Assembly: GCA_002731875.1 (NCBI GenBank)
Contig: PCCY01000019.1
Span: 133,666-197,665, forward strand
Direction of reading: 5' to 3'
DNA: 64,000 nt
Source of the DNA: Roseobacter sp.
GTDB lineage: Bacteria > Pseudomonadota > Alphaproteobacteria > Rhodobacterales > Rhodobacteraceae
The notes under the pieces: model-generated
The model's database searches: none
Told to the model about the DNA's origin: nothing
What the model saw: the letters and a program-made list of their open reading frames with translations, nothing else
Part shown: positions 28,740 through 37,545 of the stretch, one piece after another
Position numbering within the stretch: the stretch's first letter is position 1
How the letters are laid out: every line of letters begins with the position of its first letter
Translations under genes and position numbers: made by a program

Positions 28740-29690
28740 TTACAGCTGCCAAGTGAAGCCGGTGTCCGTCTCGGACCGCTCCCAGAGCCGGGCCATGATC
28801 GGTTTGTCGTAGGCGTGGGCGTTCAGCGTGCAGCGGCCCACCGGACCGACGAACTCGCGGGTGCCGGTCGGGCCATAGAACGCGCGCTGCTCGGTCAGCG
28901 CCTCTTCGGTTGCGCACATGACTTCCGGATAGGCCCCCTGCTCAGCGGTCTGAACCATCGGCGTCTTGGTCATCAGCCACCAGATCGCGCGCATGGTCCG
29001 GCTACCACTGGTCGAGATCAGCGAGGTCGCGGACGATCCGGGGTGACAGACGAAAACCTCGACATTCCGGCCGGCCGCCTTCGCCCGATCCTGTAGTTCA
29101 TAGGCAAACATCATCTGCGCCAGCTTGCTCTGGGAATAGGCGGTGTTCGCGCCATAGCCCTGCTCCCAGTTCATGTCATCGAAGTGGATCGTCTTCAGGC
29201 CGAGGTTGTAGCCGAGACTGGCGACGACGACGATCCGCCCCTGCGACTGCTCGATCCGGTCGAACAGCATGCCGCAGAGGATGAAATGGCCGTAATGGTT
29301 GGTGCCGAGCTGGCTCTCGAAGCCGTCGGGGGTCAGCTGGCGCGTCGGCACCTGGGCGATGGCGGCGTTGCAGATCAGCGCGTCGATGCGCGGTGTGGTT
29401 TTCAGCACCTCCTCGGCGGCGGCGCGGACCGAGGCCTGCTCGGCCAGGTCCATGCGGATGAAGCGCACGGGCGCGGCGTCGCCGAATTCCTGCTTCAGTT
29501 CGCTAACGGCGGCGGTGGATTTCTCGGCGCTGCGGTTTAGCATCAACACTTCCGCGCCCTTGCCGAGCAGGATGCGCGCGGCCTGAAAGCCCGCGCCGGC
29601 ATTGGCACCGGTGATCACATAGGTCTTGCCGGCGAGGGTGCCGAGGCGTTCGGGCGTCCAGCCCTTGTGTCCGAAAGTCGTGTCAGCCAT
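28740..29690 (-). CDS. SDR-family oxidoreductase (retinol/protochlorophyllide-reductase-like)
   Basis: A 316-residue short-chain dehydrogenase with TGANAGAGFQ cofactor loop, ICNAAI in place of NNAG, and the Y-x3-K of AYSQSKLAQMM. The long C-terminal half with YGPTGTREFVGPVG is typical of the SDR group containing protochlorophyllide-reductase-like and WW-domain oxidoreductases. 68 bases downstream of the aldo/keto reductase gene on the same strand, so probably in one transcript. Confidence 0.85.
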   Translation of the reverse strand: MADTTFGHKGWTPERLGTLAGKTYVITGANAGAGFQAARILLGKGAEVLMLNRSAEKSTAAVSELKQEFGDAAPVRFIRMDLAEQASVRAAAEEVLKTTPRIDALICNAAIAQVPTRQLTPDGFESQLGTNHYGHFILCGMLFDRIEQSQGRIVVVASLGYNLGLKTIHFDDMNWEQGYGANTAYSQSKLAQMMFAYELQDRAKAAGRNVEVFVCHPGSSATSLISTSGSRTMRAIWWLMTKTPMVQTAEQGAYPEVMCATEEALTEQRAFYGPTGTREFVGPVGRCTLNAHAYDKPIMARLWERSETDTGFTWQL

Positions 29691-29758
29691 CTGTCTGATC
29701 CTTGGTATGCGTCTATGGAGGGGGCTCCCGGGTCTGTTCCGGGCACCGTGTCTTTGCG

Positions 29759-30784
29759 TCAGTCGTGAAGCTGGCTGAACAGCGTGTCACCGCGCCGCCA
29801 GACCGGCAGGTAGCCGGGGTATTCGGGCTTGAGCGCGCTGACCTCGTCGAGCCGCGCCATCTCTGCGTCGCTCAAGCTGATGTCTGCGGCATTCAAATTG
29901 TCGACCAGCTGGGCTTCCTTGCGGGCACCGACGATTACGCTGGTGACGCCGTGCCTGTGCAGCAGCCAGGCCAGGGCGATCTGCGCGACCGAGGCATCCT
30001 TTTCCTCGGCGACCTGCGCCAGCGTCTCGATGATGTCGCCCCCCTGCTCCTTGGCGACTGGCGGGAAATCAAAGGCGGCGCGGCGGCCGGAGCCATCGGC
30101 ATCGCGGGTGTATTTGCCGCTCAGGAAACCGCTGGCCAGCGGGCTCCAGATAAAGGTGCCGAGACCGAGGTCGCGCACGGCGGGGAGGATCTCGCGCTCA
30201 AGCTCGCGGCCGACGAGGCTGTAGTAGGACTGCGCCGAGACAAAGCGCTCGGTACCCAGAAGCCGCGCCATGCCGTCCGCCTTGGCAATCTGCCAGCCGG
30301 CAAAGTTCGACAGGCCGATGTAGCGCACCTTGCCCTGCCGCACGAGGTCATCGAGCGCGCGCAACGTCTCTTCCAGCGGCGTGGTGACGTCGAAATTATG
30401 CACCTGGTAGAGGTCGATGTAATCGGTGCCCAGCCGTTTCAGGCTGCCCTCCACCTCGCGCATGATGGCCAGCCGGCTGGTGCCCAGATCGTTCGGGCCG
30501 GTTGTCATGGTGTTGTAGAGCTTGGTGGCGATGAGGTTGTCCTGGCGGCGCGACCCCAGCGCCACGCCCAGCATCTCTTCCGAGACACCCGAGCTGTAGA
30601 CATTGGCGGTATCGAAGATGTTGATACCCGCCTCGATGGCCAGATCGACCATGCGGGTGGCGAGCTCCTGCCCGGTGGCACCCACCAGATCGGCATAGCT
30701 GCCGCCCTCGTTGTCGAAGGTCATGGTACCCAGCGTCAGTTCGGAGACATAGAGACCGGAATGTCCAAGCTGCTTGTATTTCAT
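29759..30784 (-). CDS. Aldo/keto reductase
   Basis: A 341-residue NADPH-dependent TIM-barrel reductase. The catalytic set is visible: the aspartate and tyrosine of NIFDTANVYSSG, the lysine of LIATKLYN, and the histidine of LYQVHNFD. First gene of a leftward operon with the SDR and membrane protein. The divergent TetR at 30903 and two strong palindromes between the genes suggest TetR-controlled expression, perhaps in response to a carbonyl or quinone. Confidence 0.9.
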   Translation of the reverse strand: MKYKQLGHSGLYVSELTLGTMTFDNEGGSYADLVGATGQELATRMVDLAIEAGINIFDTANVYSSGVSEEMLGVALGSRRQDNLIATKLYNTMTTGPNDLGTSRLAIMREVEGSLKRLGTDYIDLYQVHNFDVTTPLEETLRALDDLVRQGKVRYIGLSNFAGWQIAKADGMARLLGTERFVSAQSYYSLVGRELEREILPAVRDLGLGTFIWSPLASGFLSGKYTRDADGSGRRAAFDFPPVAKEQGGDIIETLAQVAEEKDASVAQIALAWLLHRHGVTSVIVGARKEAQLVDNLNAADISLSDAEMARLDEVSALKPEYPGYLPVWRRGDTLFSQLHD

Positions 30785-30816
30785 CGTGCTGTCCTCTGCG
30801 CCGCGGCGCTTGCGTT

Positions 30817-30875
30817 TGTAAACTGTGGTGTTTACATAGAGGGGAAGGTGCCATCAGTAAACCCCCGTGTTTACA
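30817..30875. promoter_or_regulatory. Paired TetR operators, GTAAAC-N6-GTTTAC
   Basis: TGTAAAC and GTTTACA around a 6-base spacer (30817-30836) form a perfect inverted repeat. A second copy (30856-30875) reads AGTAAAC, 6 bases, GTTTACA. The centres are 39 bp apart, lying between the divergent aldo/keto reductase and TetR genes. Likely binding sites of that TetR. Confidence 0.8.
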
Positions 30876-30902
30876 TTTTTCCGGCCAAGCGGGGTATAAC
30901 CG

Positions 30903-31499
30903 ATGAAACTCACTGAAAAGAAACGAAAAGATATTCTGGAAGCCGCGATCCAGGAGTTCCGCGAACAGGGGTTTCCGTCGGCGCGGGTGAACAGAATCGC
31001 CGAACTGGCCGAGGTCTCGAAGCGCACGCTCTACAAGCATTTCGAGAGTAAGGAGGTGCTGTTCCAGGCCATCACCGACATCCTGCTCGAGCAGATCGCC
31101 GCCACGCCAAAGCTGCGCTACGACCCTCATGCCCCACTGCGAGAACAGCTGATCGCGGCGGCGCGCGACTACATCGCTCACCTGTCGGGCGAAGAGTATA
31201 TGGGGCTCAACCGGCTGGTGATGTCAGAGCTGCTGCGCGACCAGGAGCTCGCGCAGGCCTTCTTCGCCAAGGCCGCGATGCAGGATGGCCCGATCCAGGC
31301 GCTGATCGGCGAGGCGATGCAGGCCGGCGCGCTGCGCCAGGCTGAGCCGGGCTTTGCAGCGGGCCAGCTGCTGTCGATGATCAAGCATTTCCTGATGTGG
31401 CCCGAGTTCCTTCTGGGCGAAAAGGCCGATCTGGACGCAGAGACGGTGATTGCCGATTGCGTGGACATGTTCCTCGCGCATTACGGTGAGAAAGACTGA
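30903..31499 (+). CDS. TetR-family regulator (aldo/keto reductase operon)
   Basis: A 198-residue TetR repressor with a helix-turn-helix ending SKRTLYKHFESKEVLF. The C-terminal half resembles the TetR_C domain that follows AefR-type HTHs. Divergent from the aldo/keto reductase gene with paired palindromes between, so local auto- and cross-regulation is expected. Confidence 0.88.
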   Translation: MKLTEKKRKDILEAAIQEFREQGFPSARVNRIAELAEVSKRTLYKHFESKEVLFQAITDILLEQIAATPKLRYDPHAPLREQLIAAARDYIAHLSGEEYMGLNRLVMSELLRDQELAQAFFAKAAMQDGPIQALIGEAMQAGALRQAEPGFAAGQLLSMIKHFLMWPEFLLGEKADLDAETVIADCVDMFLAHYGEKD

Positions 31500-31581
31500 G
31501 GGGTGCCGGGTCAATCCCGTGAAGCAGGGCGACGTCATGGTCTGAAATCACCCCACCTTGGGAACTTCACTACGTGAGGCG

Positions 31582-32652
31582 TTAGCCTGCAATTTCGATC
31601 CCGATTTTGCCCATATGGGACTTCTTGAGAAACGCTTCCTGCGCGTCGCGCAGGTTGCGCAGCGCGTAGGTCTCTGCGAGAATCGGTCGGATCTCACCCC
31701 GTTCGATATAGCCCACAAGGTCGGTAAAGACTTCTGGGTCCTGCCGAGTGCTGCCGATCAGTGTCAGGTCCTTGAGGTAAAGCGTGCGCAGGTCCAGCTC
31801 CACGATCGGACCGGCAATGGCCCCTGAGGTGACATAGCGACCACGCACCGCCAGCGCCTCGAGCAGCGCGGGCCAGCGTGGCCCGCCGACGAGGTCGAGA
31901 ACGACGTCGAAAGCCTCCTCCGGCACGGCGTCTTCGCGTCCGATAATGGCGTCGGCACCGAGCGCTTTCAGGTCGGCGACCTTGGCCGGGCTGGTCACTG
32001 CCGTGACATGCGCGCCGCGTCGCTTGGCGAGCTGCACGGCCGCAGAGCCGACGCCGCCCGAGGCACCGGTGATCAACACCCGCTCGGCACCCAATTCCGC
32101 GCGCTGGATCATGCCTTCGGCAGTCGAGAAGGCGCAGGGGAAGGAGGCCAGCTCCACGTCAGAAAGCGGGCTGTCGATGCGGAGTGCGTGTTCCGCCTCG
32201 ACAGTGGTGAACTCGGCAAAGCCGCCATCGCGTTCCGAGCCGAATGTGACGAGCGCCTCCGCGTCCCCTCCGGCGGGGCGATGCATGGGGCGCACCAGCA
32301 CCCGCTCGCCGATGCGCGCAATATCGACCCCGTCGCCGACCGCGGCAATCTCGCCGCAGCAATCAGCGCCCTGAATGCGCGGGAAACTCAGCGCGCCAGA
32401 CCATGCGCCGTCGGCGTCCGAGGCACCCTCATAACTTGTGGCCGCCGCGGAGTTCGTATCCCCGCGCACCGCTTTCGAATACCAGCCGGTGCGGGTGTTC
32501 ACGTCGGTGTTGTTGACCGCCGAGGCGCCCACGCGGATCAGGACCTCCCCCGCTGCGGGGCGCGGCACGCGCACGTCCTCTCGCCACTCCAGTTTGTCGA
32601 GACCGCCATGGCCTGTCAGAATCATCGCCTTCATCGTATCGGGAAGGGTCAT
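31582..32652 (-). CDS. Medium-chain dehydrogenase, quinone-reductase type
   Basis: A 356-residue zinc-independent MDR oxidoreductase. The N-terminal GroES-like half includes VGASAVNNTDVNTRTGWYS. The nucleotide-binding motif GASGGVGSAAVQLAK lies about residue 195, followed by a Rossmann domain. Typical NADPH:quinone reductase or alkenal reductase architecture. Divergent from a second TetR gene with its own paired palindromes. Confidence 0.88.
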   Translation of the reverse strand: MTLPDTMKAMILTGHGGLDKLEWREDVRVPRPAAGEVLIRVGASAVNNTDVNTRTGWYSKAVRGDTNSAAATSYEGASDADGAWSGALSFPRIQGADCCGEIAAVGDGVDIARIGERVLVRPMHRPAGGDAEALVTFGSERDGGFAEFTTVEAEHALRIDSPLSDVELASFPCAFSTAEGMIQRAELGAERVLITGASGGVGSAAVQLAKRRGAHVTAVTSPAKVADLKALGADAIIGREDAVPEEAFDVVLDLVGGPRWPALLEALAVRGRYVTSGAIAGPIVELDLRTLYLKDLTLIGSTRQDPEVFTDLVGYIERGEIRPILAETYALRNLRDAQEAFLKKSHMGKIGIEIAG

Positions 32653-32668
32653 TATGTCTCTCCATCTG

Positions 32669-32712
32669 GTAGAATGATTGCTCTACTTGCGTAGGTAGAG
32701 GGATCACTCTAC
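32669..32712. promoter_or_regulatory. Paired TetR operators, GTAGA-N8-TCTAC
   Basis: GTAGAATGATTGCTCTAC (32669-32686) and GTAGAGGGATCACTCTAC (32695-32712) are two related 18-bp palindromes, 26 bp start to start, filling the gap between the quinone-reductase gene and the divergent TetR gene. The second ends 10 bases before the tetR start, so binding would block both genes. Confidence 0.8.
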
Positions 32713-32722
32713 ATCGTCAACC

Positions 32723-33250
32723 ATGACCGATACCAAAACCAAGATCGCTGCCGGGTTGGAACAGGCCTTTGCTGCCCGGGGCTTTGCAGAACCCAGTGTT
32801 GAGGATCTGCGCGATGCAGCGGGTGTCAGCCTGCGCACGCTATACAAATACACGCCTTCGCGCGCGGACATGGTGTTAGCAGCGCTGGAGCATCGCCATG
32901 GGCGCTATCTTTCGCACCTCTTCAATGATCTTCCCAAGGCGCAGGAGGCGGTGCTCGACGTGTTATTCGAGCGAGTCGGGGCTTGGATGGCGATCGAGAC
33001 CTCGCACGGCTGCCTGTTCCACGGAGCAGTCGCCGCAGACCCTGGCAGCGAAGGGCTGCGCGCGCTGCTGGCGCGGCACAAGGCAGAAGTGGCCCGCCGC
33101 GCCGCCGCAGCCACCGGGCTCGACGGCCGCGAAATCGACCTATTGTTGATCCTGGAGGGTCTCACGCAGGCTTGGTCGCTGCATCGCGATACTGCTGTGA
33201 CCAGCGCGAAGCGGCTGGGGCACGGACTGAGGATGAACAGCGCGGCATGA
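32723..33250 (+). CDS. TetR-family regulator (quinone reductase)
   Basis: A 175-residue TetR protein with helix-turn-helix VSLRTLYKYTPSRADMVLAAL. The C-terminal half resembles the TetR_C group associated with tetracyclin-repressor-like domains. Divergent from the MDR gene; the paired palindromes upstream are the likely operator. Confidence 0.87.
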   Translation: MTDTKTKIAAGLEQAFAARGFAEPSVEDLRDAAGVSLRTLYKYTPSRADMVLAALEHRHGRYLSHLFNDLPKAQEAVLDVLFERVGAWMAIETSHGCLFHGAVAADPGSEGLRALLARHKAEVARRAAAATGLDGREIDLLLILEGLTQAWSLHRDTAVTSAKRLGHGLRMNSAA

Positions 33251-33262
33251 CTTCGCCTTCCG

Positions 33263-33460
33263 TCAGGTTCGCGCCATTCCTGCAAACATCGCGCCGAGAG
33301 CGACAAAATGGATCAACATGATCGCCCGGTCGTTCCAGAGCACCCCGACGATCAACCAGCCGAGAACCCCGACCACGAAGAGGTAGAGGTTCCACGGCGT
33401 CCAGCCGAAGGCAGTGCCGGCATAGCCCAGGATCTGGATGACCGAGGCTACCCATTTCAC
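33263..33460 (-). CDS. Short two- to three-helix membrane protein (DUF6552-like)
   Basis: A 65-residue protein from a GTG at 33460: VKWVASVIQILGYAGTAFGW, then three hydrophobic stretches ending HFVALGAMFAGMART. It resembles a short Rhodobacteraceae membrane family (DUF6552) with the WTPWN motif. The GTG start is chosen because upstream codons in this frame are not family-like. Lies 40 bases after the SDR stop and may be co-transcribed with it. Confidence 0.65.
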   Translation of the reverse strand: MKWVASVIQILGYAGTAFGWTPWNLYLFVVGVLGWLIVGVLWNDRAIMLIHFVALGAMFAGMART

Positions 33461-33500
33461 GACGAAGGCTGTGCCGCTGCGGCCCGCGAGGCTGCCTAAC

Positions 33501-34205
33501 TCAGAAGCCACGCGTAAGCCCCCCGTCGATCCGCCAGTTCTGCCCGGTGACATAGCCGCCGCCCTCGGAGGCAAGCCAGCTAACCAGCGAGGAAACCTCC
33601 TCCTCGCGCCCGTAGCGGCCCATGGGAATGCGCGCGCGCCGGTCCTCAGTCTCAGGCAGGCTGTCGATAAAGCCGGGCAGCACGTTGTTCATCCGGATGT
33701 TCTGTGCCGCGTATTTATCGGCGTAAAGCTTGGCGAAACCTGCGAGTCCGGCCCGGAAGACACTTGAAGTCGGGAAAAGCGGATCGGGTTCGAACATCGC
33801 GAAGGTCGAAACATTGATGATCGCCCCGCCGCCCTGCGCTTCCATGATCGGCGTGACCAGCCTTGTGGGGCGGATGACGTTCATCAGGTAAACGTCGAGC
33901 CCCTCGTGCCAGTCCTCGTCGGTCATCTCGAGGATGTCACCCTTGGGTCCGTGCCCTGCCGAGTTCACCAATACGTCGACCCGCCCCCAACGGTCCATCG
34001 CGCCCTCGACCAGTCGCGTCAGGTCCTCGACCGAACGGTTGGAGCCAGTGACCCCGAAGCCGCCAAGCTCTTGACCCAAGGCCTCGCCCTTGCCTGAGGA
34101 GGACAGCACCCCGACCTTGAAGCCATCGGCTGCCAGCCGCCGCGCTGCTCCGGCACCCATGCCGCTGCCACCCGCCGTGATCAGAGCTACATTTTCTATT
34201 GCCAT
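33501..34205 (-). CDS. SDR-family oxidoreductase
   Basis: A 234-residue classical SDR. It has a TAGGSGMGAGAA cofactor loop and NSAGHG. The tetrad tyrosine and lysine are in an atypical place: the usual Y-x3-K is not present after NVSTFAMFEPD. Instead the region reads PTSSVFRAGLAGFAKLYADKYA, so the tyrosine position is phenylalanine. This could make it non-catalytic or altered. Divergent from a LysR gene. Confidence 0.82.
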   Translation of the reverse strand: MAIENVALITAGGSGMGAGAARRLAADGFKVGVLSSSGKGEALGQELGGFGVTGSNRSVEDLTRLVEGAMDRWGRVDVLVNSAGHGPKGDILEMTDEDWHEGLDVYLMNVIRPTRLVTPIMEAQGGGAIINVSTFAMFEPDPLFPTSSVFRAGLAGFAKLYADKYAAQNIRMNNVLPGFIDSLPETEDRRARIPMGRYGREEEVSSLVSWLASEGGGYVTGQNWRIDGGLTRGF

Positions 34206-34250
34206 GTCTCAATTCTCCGCGTCTTTCCCGTGGCGCCTATTTCGCCTATG

Positions 34251-34264
34251 CGTATTTAGATACG
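34251..34264. promoter_or_regulatory. Inverted repeat CGTAT-TTAG-ATACG
   Basis: Perfect 5-bp arms around a 4-base spacer, midway between the divergent SDR and LysR genes. LysR proteins usually bind imperfect T-N11-A dyads in such gaps, so this is a plausible operator. Confidence 0.45.
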
Positions 34265-34323
34265 AAGGGGAGACGCCTTCGACCAGCCAAGCGCAGCTGT
34301 TGCGTGGGTGTAGGAGAACTATC

Positions 34324-35217
34324 GTGACCAGCGAAGCCAATCTGCCGTCCCTGAACGGTCTGCGCGCCTTCTCGGCCGCCGGCCGGCACATGTCTTTCCG
34401 GGCAGCGGCAGAGGAACTGGGCGTGACGCAGGGCGCCGTTGGGCAACAGGTGCGTGGGCTCGAGGAACATCTCGGCCTGCGCCTGTTTCTGCGCGAGCCG
34501 CGGGGGCTCAGTTTCACTGAGGAGGGGCGGAGCTACCATGCCGCGGTCTCCCGGGCGTTCTCCCAGCTTATGGACGCAACTGGCGCGCTTCTGGACACGC
34601 CCTCGCGGGTGACGATCAGCGTGACCCCGACCTGCTCCTCAAAATGGCTTATCCCGAGGCTCGCCGAATTCACCGAGGCCCATCCGGCGATCGACCTCCG
34701 GATCACCGCGACCGAGCGGGTTATGAGCTTCCACGCCGACGGCATCGACCTCGCGGTGCGTCAGGGGCGCCCGCCGTTCGGGGCAATCATGCGCGTCGAG
34801 CTGCTGTTCCCGCAGGAGGTCATTGCAGTGTGCTCGCCGCATTTGGTGGCACCGGAAATCCCCCTCGACGCGGCTGCGCTGTCCCGGCTGTCCCTGCTAC
34901 ATGACGCGCATGATCTTTGGCCGCAGTTCCTTGAGATCGCCTTCGGAGCGATCCCCAAAGCGCCGCGCGGCCTGCACTTCAGCCAGACAACCCTGAGCCT
35001 CGACGCGGCCTTGGCCGGTCAGGGTGTCGCCTTGGCCAGTCGTTTCCTTGTGCAGCGTGACCTTGAAGCGGGCCGCTTGGTGGATGCTGTCCACACCGCA
35101 CTGGAGGGTGGCCAAGACTTCTATGCCCTCCTGTCTCGTCAGGGCGCATCCGAGGCGGCCATTCGGGTGATGGAGTGGCTACTCAGCATGGCGCAAGAGG
35201 AAATTCGGGAGGAATGA
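34324..35217 (+). CDS. LysR-family regulator, GcvA-like
   Basis: A 297-residue LysR protein from a GTG at 34324 with GGAG 8 bases upstream. The N-terminal helix-turn-helix includes MSFRAAAEELGVTQGAVGQQV, followed by a GcvA-type effector domain (TCSSKWLIPRLAEF). A longer frame from 34090 overlaps the divergent SDR gene and is rejected. Probably controls that SDR. Confidence 0.85.
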   Translation: MTSEANLPSLNGLRAFSAAGRHMSFRAAAEELGVTQGAVGQQVRGLEEHLGLRLFLREPRGLSFTEEGRSYHAAVSRAFSQLMDATGALLDTPSRVTISVTPTCSSKWLIPRLAEFTEAHPAIDLRITATERVMSFHADGIDLAVRQGRPPFGAIMRVELLFPQEVIAVCSPHLVAPEIPLDAAALSRLSLLHDAHDLWPQFLEIAFGAIPKAPRGLHFSQTTLSLDAALAGQGVALASRFLVQRDLEAGRLVDAVHTALEGGQDFYALLSRQGASEAAIRVMEWLLSMAQEEIREE

Positions 35218-35230
35218 TGTCTTGGTTTCC

Positions 35231-36178
35231 TCATTCGCTCCATTTTGAACGATTACCCAATTTCGCGATCAGGAAATCCATGAACACGCGAGTCTGCGGT
35301 GTCAGCACGTTCGTGCGGGGATAGATCAGCCACAGCACCGATCGGTCGTTCATCTTCCACTCCGGCAGGACGCGGATCAGGCGACCCTTTGCGATCTCGC
35401 CGGCCACGTTCCAGAGGGAATTCATCGACAGACCGGCCCCCGCCAGCGTCGCTTCGCGTTGCGCGTCGCCATCGTCCAGGATCGTCCGGCAGGTCATGCT
35501 TGCCGGCTCCAGCAGAGCCGTCTCTCCCTGCAAGTTCACGAGTTCACGCGGCTCCAAATCGCCCCAAGCGATGAGTTCGTGGCCGGACAGGTGTGTTGGC
35601 GTCTGCGGCATACCGAGCTTGTCGAGATAGGCTGGCGAGGCACAGAGGATGCGGGGGTCGTCGGCAAGCTTGCGGCCCTTCAGACTGCTATCCTTCAGCG
35701 GGCCGCTGCGCAGGGCCAGGTCGAAGCTGCCCTCGATCGCGTCGAAGCGCGTGTCGGACAGGCGCAGGTCGAGGGTAAGGCTGGGGGATTTCTTATGAAA
35801 CTCCGGCAGCAGTGGCATGATGTGCAGCTGTGCGAAGCTGCTCGGGGCGGCGAAGCGCAGACTGCCCTTGGGGCCGGCGTCTGTCCCGCCGAGCGCCGCG
35901 CGCGCAGCATCGGCTTGGGCAAGAATTTCACGGGCGTAGGGCAGGAAATCCGCACCATCGAGCGGGAGGGAGACCTTGCGCGTGGTGCGCCGCAGCAACT
36001 CGACCCCGAGCTCCTGCTCGAGCTTGGCGAGCCGGGCGCTGGCCACCGCTGGCGCAAGGCCCAGTTCGCGCCCCGCGGCCGAGATGTTCAGCCGGTCAGC
36101 CGCCATGACAAAAAGGCGCAGATTGTTCGTATCCACCGCGATTATATCCAGAACCCGAAAGCACAACTCTGGTATCAC
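35231..36178 (-). CDS. LysR-family regulator, CrgA/DhcR-like
   Basis: At most 315 residues, with an N-terminal helix-turn-helix LNISAAGRELGLAPAVASARLAKLEQ and a LysR effector domain. The first start is a GTG at 36178; a second GTG at 36136 (VDTNNLRLFV) gives a more usual N-terminus. Convergent with the other LysR gene and divergent from the DUF1330, LLM-oxidoreductase and SDR genes, which it may control. Confidence 0.83.
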   Translation of the reverse strand: MIPELCFRVLDIIAVDTNNLRLFVMAADRLNISAAGRELGLAPAVASARLAKLEQELGVELLRRTTRKVSLPLDGADFLPYAREILAQADAARAALGGTDAGPKGSLRFAAPSSFAQLHIMPLLPEFHKKSPSLTLDLRLSDTRFDAIEGSFDLALRSGPLKDSSLKGRKLADDPRILCASPAYLDKLGMPQTPTHLSGHELIAWGDLEPRELVNLQGETALLEPASMTCRTILDDGDAQREATLAGAGLSMNSLWNVAGEIAKGRLIRVLPEWKMNDRSVLWLIYPRTNVLTPQTRVFMDFLIAKLGNRSKWSE

Positions 36179-36249
36179 AGGGTTTATCGCCGGTTCGCAA
36201 GGGATAATTTACAGCCACTCGATGCCTCTCTCAAGGGAACAGCCTGTGA

Positions 36250-36549
36250 CCCATTATTCAATATGTCGAAGTTACGCCCCGGACCGAAGAGTGGATCTCC
36301 GGTTATCTGCCATCAGCCAATCGGCTGATCGAACAGCATGGCGGCCGTTACATCGCGCGGACGACCAGCCACGAACAACTGGAAGGTCCCCGGCGTGACG
36401 CCGCGCTGCGCATTTGGATCGAATGGCCCTCTGCCGATGCGGCCAAGGCTTTCATTAACGATCCGGGATACGCTTCTCATCTTGCCAAGCGCCATGCCGG
36501 ATCGACCAGCTACCACTGGCTTGTCGAGGGCAAGGACGACCTCGCCTGA
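36250..36549 (+). CDS. DUF1330-like small protein without a standard start
   Basis: An open frame of 99 codons translating PIIQYVEVTPRTEEWISGYLP, then LIEQHGGRYIARTTSHEQLEG and IWIEWPSADAAKAFINDPGYASHL, a clear DUF1330/dimeric ferredoxin-like pattern. An in-frame TGA lies directly before it (36247-36249), and no ATG, GTG or TTG occurs at the N-terminus. It either uses the ATT at 36253 or has lost its start by a one-base indel: a GTG with a ribosome binding site at 36246 is out of frame. Stop at 36549, 20 bases before the next gene. Confidence 0.6.
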   Translation, partial: PIIQYVEVTPRTEEWISGYLPSANRLIEQHGGRYIARTTSHEQLEGPRRDAALRIWIEWPSADAAKAFINDPGYASHLAKRHAGSTSYHWLVEGKDDLA

Positions 36550-36569
36550 TCGAAATTTCGGAGCGCATC

Positions 36570-37535
36570 ATGCTTGATCAGATATCCCCAGCTTTCGCGC
36601 CTCTCAATCGGGGCTACAACGCGACCTTCCGGCCCGGGCGGCTGAGTATCGGTCTCGTCGCCCCGCTGGAGGCGCATGGCAGCGATCCCGTGCCCGATAT
36701 GACCCGCCATATCGCACGCGCGCACCTGGCTGACGCCTTGGGCTTCTCCGCGCTCTGGTTGCGGGATGTGCCATTCAACGTGCCCTCTTTCGGTGATGCC
36801 GGGCAGGTCTTCGACCCCTTCGTCTATATCGGCGCACTGGCGGCCTCGACACACGACATCGCGCTGGGGGTGGCGAGCATCGTGCTGCCCCTGCGCCATC
36901 CGGCTCATGTGGCCAAGGCGGCGGCATCGGCCGACGTGCTCTCGGGCGGGCGATTGTTGCTCGGCGTCGCTTCGGGCGACCGGCCGGACGAATACCCGGC
37001 GCTGGGCATGAGCTTCGAGGATCGCGGTGAGCGGTTCCGCGACAGCGTGGACTACATCCGCGCGATGGCCGACAGCTACCCCCGCGCAATGATGGCGCAG
37101 GGCGTGCTGTCCGGCGGAATCGACATGCTGCCCAAGCCTTCCGCCGGGCGGCTGCCGCTGCTCATCACCGGCGGCAGCCAGCAGGCGCCCGACTGGGTCG
37201 CGCGGAGCGGCGACGGCTGGATGACCTATCCGCGCGATGCGGCCTCGCAGGGCAGGGTCGTAGACGCCTACCGTCAGCGGATCGCGGAGGCAGGCCTGCC
37301 AGACAAGCCGGTGATGCAATCGCTTTACATCGACCTTGTGGCGCAGAAGGATGCGCTGCCCCGCCCGATTCACCTTGGGTTCCGCTCGGGCACGGATTAC
37401 CTGCGGTGTTACCTCGAAGAGATACGCGGCCTCGGCATCAACCACGTCGCCCTGAACCTGCGGTTCAACGGGGCCAAGATCGAAGACACCATGAAACGGT
37501 TGGCGGATGACACCCTGCCAGACTTCCACGGCTGA
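36570..37535 (+). CDS. LLM-class flavin-dependent oxidoreductase
   Basis: A 321-residue luciferase-like TIM-barrel monooxygenase. [18 protein letters not shown] near the N-terminus, [34 protein letters not shown] in the middle and [20 protein letters not shown] later are diagnostic of FMN-linked LLM enzymes. Substrate unknown. Follows the DUF1330-like frame by 20 bases and precedes an SDR by 10 bases, so the three look like one operon. Confidence 0.85.
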   Translation: MLDQISPAFAPLNRGYNATFRPGRLSIGLVAPLEAHGSDPVPDMTRHIARAHLADALGFSALWLRDVPFNVPSFGDAGQVFDPFVYIGALAASTHDIALGVASIVLPLRHPAHVAKAAASADVLSGGRLLLGVASGDRPDEYPALGMSFEDRGERFRDSVDYIRAMADSYPRAMMAQGVLSGGIDMLPKPSAGRLPLLITGGSQQAPDWVARSGDGWMTYPRDAASQGRVVDAYRQRIAEAGLPDKPVMQSLYIDLVAQKDALPRPIHLGFRSGTDYLRCYLEEIRGLGINHVALNLRFNGAKIEDTMKRLADDTLPDFHG

Positions 37536-37545
37536 GGAGGCCCAT

